Of a stretch of DNA of 64,000 bases, positions 22,449 through 34,400 are shown piece after piece. Numbering within the stretch: the first letter of the stretch is position 1; every line of letters starts with the position of its first letter. The notes beneath the pieces were generated by a model. It was not told the DNA's origin. It saw nothing but the letters and a program-made list of their open reading frames with translations, and made no database searches. The stretch is from the NCBI GenBank assembly GCA_949316235.1, contig OX438743.1, forward strand, positions 18,721,771 through 18,785,770. The letters are read 5' to 3'. The DNA is from Oegoconia quadripuncta. Its lineage: Eukaryota > Arthropoda > Insecta > Lepidoptera > Autostichidae. The translations under genes and the position numbers were made by a program.

Positions 22449-25400
22449 TTATCTGAAAGTGCTTTTCCGGCGCTCAGATTTCTCTATATTGGGGTCCCAC
22501 TCGACGTCGTCTGGGTCATCGCCATCGAAGGCGGTTGGCGAAAGTGGGGAAAGGGTACTCGAATGGTCATCGTCGTCTTCGAGTCTTGGTGGTGTGGGTT
22601 CGGGACTGCTCTGCCGGTATCCGTCTGGCATGGCAGAGAGCATAGTGACGTAAGCGTCATCACGCAACGGGAACTGCCGAGGCGTGTAAGGTCTCACTGT
22701 CTGAAATAATATAAGTGTTAACGTTATTGTTTGATGCTGTGTTAGTAATGCGATGGTTGTTAGGTTTGATGGTGATGGATGATTATGAATACTTTATTTT
22801 TTATGTTTCATCTAATTACACCTACAATTAATAATTATATGTATACTTCATCAACCCGTACACATTCCATTGCAGGTATATAGGCCTTCCCTCGTATGAG
22901 GGAGTATGGGCCATAGTCCACAAAGCTGGCCCAATGCGGGTTGGGGACTTCACATGCCTTTGAATTATTATTGAATTAAATTTAAAAACTAATTGGGACA
23001 TGACCTGCCTGGGAATCGAACCCGGACCTCCTAAATTGGGAGACCTCGCCTAAATTGCTGAACTGATCATATTGACATTTGACAGAGCCTACGATTTGCA
23101 TTAGTAGCATGACAGACGCAATAAACGTTTATGTCGCGCGAGATAATATTTGTCCTGGTTATCCTAAGTGAAGATGAGGTCGAAGGTGGAATCGTACAGA
23201 CCCGGAAACCCCAAGACATTTGGGGGACTGGCTATCTTATCTCTGACAACCGGAACATAACAATGCTATTAAAATTACTGCTTGGCGGCAGATTTAGATA
23301 AGATGGTGGTAGCTAATCAGGCGGACATTTAAAATGCCCTACCACCAACCAAACCGAGTACTTAAACATGTACTCCGCAGGGGATCGAACCCGCGACCTC
23401 CGAATCGTAAACCCAATGTTGTTTACATTGAGCCACGGAGGCGGAGGAGTATCATGCTACTCAGGCTGGACAACGACATGTATAGATGTTAAAGTTTGCT
23501 GTTCACATTTAAACAGCTGAACTGATCATATTGACCAGGAGAAAGACAACCAACACCGCGATAAAGTAAATTAAGCTTAAGAAAGCTAGTTAGCTACTCG
23601 ATGAAGCGAAGCAAGAGCATCAAAGTCAAAGTCAAAAAATATTTATTTCGTAGGATAAAGATTATCACTTGAAAACGTCACATTTTTTATCTTAATATTA
23701 AAATTATTGCTCATTCGCAAAGCTGACTCCGCAGAGAAGAACGAGCAAGAAACTCAAGGGTTGCTCTTTTAAGTAAGTTTGGGTTACAATTATATCATAT
23801 TGTATAATTAGGCTGAATATCGCCGAGCGGTCTATGTCCATGCTTGCTTATGATCCAGATAGTCAGAAATTTTATAATAGCCTTTGGTAAATAATGTCTG
23901 TTTTATGATGGATTTGAATTTATTTAAAGGTAAATTTTGTATGTCCACTGGAACCTTATTATAAAAGCGTATACATTGCCGCTTAAATGACTTAGTGACT
24001 TTGTGTAGACGGCTGGCATGAACAGCAAGTTTATTTTTATATCTGGTATTAACATTATGTATATCACTATTTTTCTTAAACAATTCTATATTTTTTCTTA
24101 CATACATTAAGTTTTCGTAAATATATTGCGATGCTAATGTTAATTTGTTTAAATTTATTCCTAAGAGACACTCTGGGGCCCAGTTTGTAAATCGCGCGAA
24201 CCGCTCGTTTCTGCAGAACAAAGATACAATTTATGTCCGCGGCATTTCCCCACAACAGAATGCCGTAGGTCAGTATACTATGGAAATAACTGAAATAGAC
24301 CAGCCTCGATAATCGAAGTTAATACTAGCCTCGTAATGCATCGGCAGTAGTGGTGCATCGTTGGCGTCCGGCTCCTCTTCGAGCTGCAGCAGCTCATCGT
24401 CCCGCGGCTGCCCCAGCGCCAGGTCCAGCCCCAGCCCCAGGTCGTGGTCGTGGTCGTGATGGCGGCGCGGGCGCGGGGCCCGCACGTACCGCGAGCGCTC
24501 CCGGCCCTCGGCCCGCGAGTGCCGCGCCGCCACCGCCGCCTCCGATATGTCCTCCTCCTGCGGACGCTTCGGTGATGTCAATATGCTTCTCGCTTATAGT
24601 ACACCCCCCAACCGTCCGGCCCGCGTGGCCTAATTCCAGACACACATTTGTGCTGGCACGGTTTTTTGATGACAGTTACAACAATAGTTATTAACCTAAA
24701 TACAAGATTTACATACTACTTAAATCTACGATGCAAGCGAATGTTTGTGTGTGCCTGTGTGTGCGTAAGGTTGTGAGGGTGTGTATGTGTGGATGTGCGG
24801 TGTGTGTCTGTAGGTACCCTAGCCGTACGACATAGTCTTGGGATCGGTACGATAGCCACTAGGGTGTGTATGATTATACATACTATAAGAGATCATAATA
24901 ATAATGTTATCTTTACCGGTACCTTTATTAATAAAACCTTCGTATCTGGTAAACTACAATAGGTGTAGCGACATGAAAGTATAGGTGAAGGATTACAGAT
25001 AATAGAGTATACAGAAAATGATATTCTGAAGTACTAAAACCTGCACATAACGTACGATATGGGTAAAAAAAATCCGCAACTTCTCAACTCTGCTTTTAGT
25101 GAAATACATTGCGAATATTAACGAATTTAGTAACTTCTATACAAGTCTAGAGTAATTTTCTTCTCTAATGACACCAATATGTCTGTATTTAGTAAATTTT
25201 TTGTAGCAAAATAAATCGAAACAAACTACCTACTCCACAATAATTTTGACACGGCCTTCAACTCGCTCAAGGACGAAAACCTGCGGAACATGTTGAAGTT
25301 TATAACATCCTTATCAAATCCTATGTATTTCTATCAGAAAACTGTATGAATGTGCTGAATAATGAAGTATTGTTGTTTAAATATTCATTTTCACTATTAT

Positions 25401-28400
25401 TATTAATTAGGCAAAACGTAAAATTAGTAGTAAGACGCTAATACTGCCTATACTCAGACATGAAAAAGACCATGAAAATTTACATTGAAATCAAACTCGA
25501 AATATCGCTGCAAACTGTAAAAGTACTAATCCTCACGATCATTTTCATATATAATAATCCCAGAAATATATAATAAAATTATAATTACTTACGACATAAA
25601 GGTGGAACACTGTTCACTATAGATAACTGAACTAACGAACTAACTTTGACATTTTTATCTATGAAAACAGCCGAATACTGCCCTCTATGAACACAAGTCG
25701 TAAGATAATTTATTAGTGGTCACACAAATTTTTTTTTTCCCCAAGCAGTTTCAACTTCAGATAATAGGGGTAGCTTTGGTTACAGTTATTCATTGATGAA
25801 CAGGAACGCGACGTTGCCGCTCTTCGCTTTGAAAGCGCGCGTTGAACGATCAACTGGCCGACTTACGCTGGCCGTACATGCGGTCGCGTAACGCGTCGCG
25901 TGATATGTCGCTTGGTATGCAAAATACATTGAACGCGTTTCCGCGGAAACAGTCGCTAGACGAAAGGTTTCGGGACTACGCTGAACGCCGCGTAATTTCG
26001 TCTGATGTGTCATAGGTTACTTAAAAACACTGCAGCCGATTTCTCGTTGCCGTACCTTCCGCAGGTGTGTCGCTACACTTATAGTTATTATACAAATTGT
26101 TGCAGACGATATTTACGACATAGTGCATGGTAATGGGGACTGTACCGAGCTGGTGGCAGGAGTGGCCCCGCCACAGTGAGCTGTTTCATGTGCCTTGACA
26201 CGCAACAAAATATGCGCAGAACGCAACACTGACACGCATGGTTCGTATACAGGGCGTCCCAAAGTTATGGGACATGAAGGGGAAGTACCTTAAATATTGT
26301 AGATAGTGAATTTTGCTCAAAGAAGACTTTATGTTATTTTTAAAAGTTAGTAATTCTGCATTCATAGATTTTCTAAAAATTACTTGCTTCGGCTGGGAAT
26401 CGAACCGACTTAAATGTGAAAAAAAAAACACCCTACTTTTATGATGCCAATCGAAAGAATAGCTAAAAAATAATAACTCTGCCTAAGTAACATAGTATTT
26501 TAAAAGAAAGGAACAACATAAAATGATTGAGTCAAATTTCAAGAAAGTTATTTATTGCCGACGACGTTCGAAAAGTAGCGATATTATCATTCCAAAGATA
26601 GCATTGATTATTCGTAAATAAGTACCCACTTCATAAAATAGGTACTAACATAGTTTTCCTTATTATAAGTGCACGTGTAGATGAAATGATAAAACTTGTA
26701 TTTCAATACGTCCTCTGTAAGCTAGACAGAAGGCAAATTAAAAACAAAAATAAATAATTTATAATTTGAAAATGGAACAGTTTATGACAGCGTTTGTTTG
26801 AATGCATACTTTTTAAGATATTTTAAAAAGAAGTGATATTTTTAAATGTTGTTCTTAAATTTGAAAATGGAACAGTATGTGCGAGCGTTTGTTTTTCGGA
26901 TATTGATCTGTTTAGTCTCAATTCACTTACACAAGTGTTATTGTGTTAATTTATTGCGAACATGGCATATCATAGTCTCAATTCACTTACACAAGTGTTA
27001 TTGTGTTAATTTATTGCGAACATGGCATATCAAGTAAGTTTTGATCTAACGGAAGCATATTTTTTGAACGATAAAGATATCTCTAGAAGTTTGCGGTGGT
27101 ATGGCGTAAAATATCCTGATAGACAAATACCGTCTCGTAAAGTTTTGAAAAGGCTTGTGAACAATTTGAAAACTCTGGGACGTTTCGATAAACGCCCAAG
27201 AGAACCACAGCAAGAAAACCATACGATCAACGACGAAGAACTTGGTATTTTAATTTACTTTTCGGCTTTTCCGAAAGCATCGGTGAGAGAAGGAGAACAT
27301 GAAATTGGAGTTTCAAAAAGTAAAATACACCGTGTATTAAAAAAACACGGTTTTAAGAGTTATGTTGAAGGACGATTGGTTCAAAAATTACTTCCGGGCG
27401 ATACAGAAAGGAGAAAAAATTTCTGTCTTGATATCCAGGCACGATTGCTCGAAGATCCAAATTTTTTGGATAATATTATTTGGACAGACGAATCTAACTT
27501 TAGCAATAACGGTATGTATAACCGCAACAATAATCGTATTTGGTCTAAAGAAAATCCCCTACGAGTGACTGAAACTAATAACCAAGTGCGTTTTTCACTC
27601 AACTGTTGGTGCGGACTTTTAAAAAACCGGGTTTTCTTAATCCATTTTTACCAAGGAACCTTGAACACAGAAAAGTATTTAGGAATACTTCAAATTTTAA
27701 GGGATAAGATAAGAAACCATTCCGCGGCGGAGCAAGAAAACTTAATTTTCCAACAAGATGGAGCTCCGGCTCATAATAGTCGGAGAGCAGCAGATTTTCT
27801 AAATGAATGTTTTCCTACATGGATTGGTACAAATGGACCGATTAGATGGCCGGCCAGATCCCCGGACCTCACACCATTAGATTTCTTCTTTTGGGGATAC
27901 GTGAAAGATATGCTATACAAAAAGCGATACGAGAACGTAGGCGAGTTGCAAACAGAATTGTGCCATATCACATCGAGTGTTCACCATAAAATGATTAGAA
28001 AATCAACAGGCAGCGGGCTCATTAAAAGATTGGCGATTTGCGTAAGACAAGAGGGATCACATTTTGAGCATTTAATTAATTAATTTACAAAAAAATACCT
28101 ACTTAATTGACTACGGCAGTTTCATGTATGTTTTTTATTTGATTAAAATGATTAATTTCACGTTGTTCCTTTCTTTTAAAATACTATGTTACTTAGGCAG
28201 AGTTATTATTTTTTAGCTATTCTTTCGATTGGCATCATAAAAGTAGGGTGTTTTTTTTTTCACATTTGAGTCGGTTCGATTCCCAGCCGAAGCAAATAAT
28301 TTTTAGAAAATCTATGAATGCAGAATTACTAACTTTTAAAAATAACATAAAGTCTTCTTTGAGCAAAATTCACTATCTACGATATTTAAGGTACTTCCCC

Positions 28401-31400
28401 TTCATGTCCCATAACTTTGGGACGCCCTGTATACTGGTGAGTTTTTTTACCATAAGGAAAAAATAGGGCATATTAGGTAAGTGAAATAGAAGGCATTGGC
28501 AAAGGTAGTTTGTTTTTTTTTTTTTTCAAAATCGCACGCACCCGTCTGATATTAATATGCGACTGGCGTGATTCTTAGGTTTCCTATTACGCGAAATTTA
28601 TTTGAAATTCATATTTTCTCCAAGTTTTCATTATTTTCTTTTTTTATTTAATTTTATATTCTTGGGAAAGCCAACAGCTGTTTAATAAATTATCACTTAA
28701 AAAAAAATCACCACCCTCTTCTGGTTTCGGCGCAGTCAGAAGTCATTCATAACACATTATGAAACATACCTCGCTGTCGGCAGAGACTCGGTTCGAAGAC
28801 TTCACTACGCCATTGTTGAGCGGCACCTCGGGTATGTCCAGAACTCGCCATCTGTAATACAAATAATTACAATGTACGGTTAATGTTTAAAAATTGTGGA
28901 TCCGTTGCCGTAGACCGAGACCGACATTCACACACATGTATGCATACATACATAAACACACTCACTCATACACATAATCACCTTTAAATTTGATAATTTT
29001 AAGCTTAAGATATATCGCTGAATGTCCCACTGGTGACAATTTGCGAGAACAGGGAGTCAAAAAAAAAGGGATGTTTTTATTGATTCTGTTATGGAAGAGT
29101 GGGGGATTTTCTAACATAAGTATCTAATATATTTACAAAAAAAAGACGTACATAACGTCACGCCGGTTCCCGTAGGGGTAGGCAGAGACCACAGACTCCC
29201 ACTTGGTACGATCCTGACACACCTCTTTTGCTTCATTCACTCTCCTATAGTTGTTCATTCATACACGCTCATCGGTTTAGATACTTGTCCTTTATTTAAG
29301 ATGTCTTAACTACATAACTCCCTAATTTCTGATTCTATATTCACCCCACCAAACTACTCAATTATTTCCAAAACACCAACACCACCAATCATAAGACAAA
29401 CATTTCAGATAGATTCTTATCACAAGTCAGTTTGAAAGGCCATGTCATCAGTTCAACGCCTAGATTTAAATAATAAGCAGTCATTATAATTCACAAGGCC
29501 AGTGCTCTACAACGCGTTTGTCGAGAAAAAAATGAAAGAAGGCCATGAAAATGTTATCTATAAGAAAAGAGGTTAGGAAACTGCTATAAAAGTTTCGTTT
29601 TTACCTTTCGAATCGCTATAGACCATCTTATGATTAGTGATTTCTTCCAGCAACCGAAACTATTGGAATTTAACAGAGAGGTAACCCTGAGACCCGGAGA
29701 ACATAGATAAATTTTTATTCTAAAAAAGTCCGCAATAATTTATAAATGAAGTGAAGTAATTACTTGGGCGTGATGATCTCCTTGTACGTGAGTATCTGCG
29801 GCCGAGTGTTGGCTGCGACACTCTGCGGTATCACGATGTTGTCTATGTCGTACGACTGTCGCCGGTACGTGCGCGACTCCGTGCTGGGCCGACTGCGTCT
29901 GGGGGGTACGGTTATAGTTATACAGAGACCGAACCATCGACAATAGATCATATAAAACAGTAACTTATTAAGAAGGCATATATTGGGTCTTTACCTATGA
30001 AATTTTTTTTCTTCGTCAATCATAATTTGTTATTTATTTCAGGGTTTCATATGAAATATTTTTTAATTTCTGGGCTTAATCACATAATAAAAAAAATTTG
30101 AACAGAGCTCTTTTTATGTGCTTCCCGTAATCATTTCTTAGATTCGCTGAATTTTAAAAATTAACGCTGCCTATACTTAACTTAATAATGTTAACCGATA
30201 ATACACACAAAGTTTAGCTAAATTTAGATTTGCCATTCCAAAAAAAAAAAAACAAAAATGTTTGTATGGAGAAAACAGTCTTAATGAAATTCTTCATACA
30301 AAACGCCAATTTCATAGGTAAGGACCTAATACATCCATAACTCGAGCACACATGTCCGTATTCATCGTACAAGATTTTATGTTTACCTTTCATGACTCGA
30401 TGTAGAGGTCTCCTCGTCTCGTTCACGTTCCTTTATCTTCCGCGATAGAGGCGGTCGTCCGCGTTTCAATCCTGTAAACGACCATAAAAATCCGTTATTA
30501 TAATAGTAGCTTATACTGACTGACACATAAATGCACAAGCCTTACTATACTTCCAAAAAAATCGAACTAGTCGAAATATTTCATAAGACAAGTTTGTGAA
30601 AGCAGAAATACAGACGGTTATATCAAGATTTATCGGTGGGTCGATCTATTTTGCAAGCAACTGTATTATTTCTAATAGATTTAAACCGACATTCAAAAAT
30701 GATAATATCATGTATAAAGTCACGCCTGTTTCTCGTAGGGATTGGCAGAGACCATAGACTTCGACAAGCTACGATCCTGACACGCCTCTTTTGTTTCATT
30801 CACTCTCATAAAGTTGTTCATATATGCTGATGTTGTTCAGTTCAGTTTCATGTCAGTTCAATAATTAATCATACATGGATATTTTTAATGGCAGCAAAAT
30901 GATAGTCTAGACTAATCTAGAGTCTAGATGACTCCATTGGGAGTCATTATAGAGAACTGCCGTTGCTACAATCCATTATGTAAAATAGCCTTGTAAAAAT
31001 AATTATAATGCCGATTGTACTAACAATAAATTAAAGAATATAAAAAAAAATATAAATACATCGGACATTACGGAATTCCTACAATTCGTACTTTGTAATA
31101 AAATACTGAATGGCTTATGGCTAATCGTTACCGAGTTCCGACCACTGGCCTTGTAAGACTTGGATCAATAATGCACTGAAGCTTGTAAATGAATAATTAA
31201 TTTGCTTCTGAATGTCTCCTTGTCCGGTTTAGTTTGTTAGACACAAGTTTCTACTTCTTCCTTGTTTATATGTTTAAGAGAAATAAATATTGGTTGCCAC
31301 AAAGATCTTGACTTCAATTTCAAAAAGTCTAAATGACGGGTTAATTGTTTAAGAGAAATATTGGTTGCTACAAAGATGTTGACTTCAATTTCAAAAAGTC

Positions 31401-34400
31401 TAAATGACGGGTTAATTGTTTAAGAGAAATATTGGTTGCCACAAAGATCTTGACTTCAATTTCAAAAAGTCTAAATGACGGGTTAATAGTTTAAGAGAAA
31501 TATTGGTTGCCTCAAAGATCTCGACTTCAATTTCAAAAAGTCTAAATGACGGGTTAATTGTTTAAGAGAAATATTGGTTGCCACAAAGATCTTGACTTCA
31601 ATTTCAAAAAGTCTAAATGACGGGTTAATTGTTTAAGAGAAATAAATATTGGTTGCCACAAAGATCTTGACTTCAATTTCAAAAAGTCTAAATGACGGGT
31701 TAATTGTTCAAGAGAAATATTGGTTGCTACAAAGATCTTGACTTCAATTTCAAAAAGTCTAAATGACGGGTTAATTGTTTAAGAGAAATATTGGTTGCTA
31801 CAAAGATGTTGACTTCAATTTCAAAAAGTCTAAATGACGGGTTAATTGTTTAAGAGAAATATTGGTTGCTACAAAGATCTTGACTTCAATTTCAAAAAGT
31901 CTAAATGACGGGTTAATTGTTTAAGAGAAATAAATATTGGTTGTCACAAAGATCTTGACTTCAATTTCAAAAAGTCTAAATGACGGGTTAATTGTTTAAG
32001 AGAAATATTGGTTGCTACAAAGATCTTGACTTCAATTTCAAAAAGTCTAAATGACGGGTTAATTGTTTAAGAGAAATATTGGTTGCTACAAAGATGTTGA
32101 CTTCAATTTCAAAAAGTCTAAATGACGGGTTAATTGTTTAAGAGAAATATTGGTTGCCACAAAGATCTTGACTTCAATTTCAAAAAGTCTAAATGACGGG
32201 TTAATAGTTTAAGAGAAATATTGGTTGCCTCAAAGATCTCGACTTCAATTTCAAAAAGTCTAAATGACGGGTTAATTGTTTAAGAGAAATATTGGTTGCC
32301 ACAAAGATCTTGACTTCAATTTCAAAAAGTCTAAATGACGGGTTACATGTTTAAGAGAAATATTGGTTGCTACAAAGATCTTGACTTCAATTTCAAAAAG
32401 TCTAAATGACGGGTTAATAGTTTAAGAGAAATATTGGTTGCCTCAAAGATCTCGACTTCAATTTCAAAAAGTCTAAATGACGGGTTAATTGCTTAAGAGA
32501 AATATTGGTTGCTACAAAGATCTTGACTTCCATTTCAAAAAGTCTAAATAACGGGTTAATTGTTTAAGAGAAATATTGGTTGCTACAAAGATCTTGACTT
32601 CAATTTCAAAAAGTCTAAATGACGGGTTACATGTTTAAGAAAAATATTGGTTGCTACAAAGATCTTGACTTCAATTTCAAAAAGTCTAAATGACGGGTTA
32701 TTAGCCAAATTTCTCTTCAGGGTGAAATTTAATTCGTGTAATTCCTGTTTACTGGTGACTCCACTCCTGATTACGAATAACTTTCCACTAGGAACCATAG
32801 CCGAATTCAGCCGAAAATTGTTGAACTTGCATGCTAAAGGTGGTTTTAGAATAGTTCAATTTCGTACATCGTAATTAGTGATGCAACGGAAGTGTCTTAG
32901 CGGAAACGGAAACAGATGTCAATAGTAAATTTTAGCAGGAACGGAAACGGAACAATAATATGAAAAAAAAAAACAAATTTACAAATATATTTCTTTATTA
33001 AGTATCAAATACACCAAATCTAGATTAGAAATAGATATATTAGAAATCTACTATAGAAAACAATATTGCAACTTTGCAACTGAACATTTTATTAATATTC
33101 AAAATTAAGTAGTGGTATGAAAAGTAATTTGGCCCCTTTTGCACCTAACAATCTGTTCCGGTGTTCTTCGTATTAAGACCAGCATGCGTAACTCTCAGCC
33201 GTCGTAAACTTCCGATTGTATCTCCGTTATAAACAGTAGCAGAAACGAATGTTTAAAAGCGCGCGGAACTTCCGCACTTGCGGAAACAGAAACAGAGATC
33301 CGTTGCATCACTAATCGTAATCGGGTAATCGATAATTTTTTCCTCGAATTCGGCTATGGTTCCTAATGGAAAGTCGTTCGTAATCAGGAGTAGAGTATTA
33401 GACTTGCACAGGCTAATACATATTATAAAATGTCAGACTATATAGATGATTAACATCCCTGGACAGCTTGTTTGCATGTGAGGCTATTTCACAATTAAAA
33501 ATGAAATATTATTGTGGCTTTTTGTAAGATAGAAACCTGTTTTAAAAAGAGCAACCTCTCGAGTTTCTACTCTAGCTTGTTCTTCTCAAAGCAAAAATGC
33601 CTTTTGAACAAGCAGTAGCTTAAAAAAATGTAAAATCTGACTATTTTAAGTGTACCCTGTGTATCTACAAAATAAAGCATCTTTGACTTTGTATTTGAAT
33701 GAATTCAGTAATTGCTGCAATTAAAAAAAAAAAATCAAAAAACATGAAACATTTAGTGAGAAAACTTAATTTATATAATGCAGGCCTGTAAAGATTTATC
33801 TGTTTCAGACTGTACAATAAGTTTTACAATCATGAGTGCGGTCATGAACTCCATTTTGTATGTTTTTTTTTATGCACGGCGGTTTCGTACTTGACCTCAA
33901 TCACACCTTATGTTAAGTGAAGACGAGGTCGAAGATGGAAGCGTACTGACCCGGAAACCCCAACACATTTGGGGGGACTGGCTATCTTATCTCTGACAAC
34001 CGGAACACAACAATGCTTTTAACATTGCTGCTTGGCGGCAGATTTAGATAAGATGGTGGTAGCTAGCACGGCGGACATTAAAAATGCCCTACCACCAACC
34101 AAACCGAGTACTTAAACATGTACCCCGCTGGAGAACTAACCCGCGACCTCTAAATCGTAAACCCAAAGTAGTTTACATTAAGCCACGGAGGCGGTTAAAA
34201 TTTATGTCTGTTATCGATTTAACATAGTTTTTATTTCTTGGTTGATGTGACATACTCAAATATTAGCTTTAGGCAACTTTACAAAATACCCTATCATTAC
34301 ATTCATCAAAACTATTTGATTACGGCAATGTGCACTAAAAACCCACCCCCTTTAACCCTGAGGTTATTCAACCTTATCTCTTCCTCTATCAATTCTTCCA

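Noticed and set aside
16820..23400. tRNA genes suggested by B-box matches near 16840, 23010 and 23385
   Set aside because: No complete cloverleaf or matched stems. Each match is the head of a SINE with a retroposon body.
24350..24694. Pro/Ala-rich plus-strand frame and a Gly-rich minus-strand frame in another phase
   Set aside because: Both are shadows of nsl1 exon 9, whose real frame has the conserved PEHE residues.
25786..26013. 75-codon GC-rich minus-strand frame in the nsl1 intron
   Set aside because: No splice sites compatible with nsl1 phase and no match to KANSL1. Exons 8 and 9 already join in frame.
31259..32702. CRISPR-like array
   Set aside because: The whole 71-bp unit repeats with no unique spacers, in an animal intron. 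It is a satellite.
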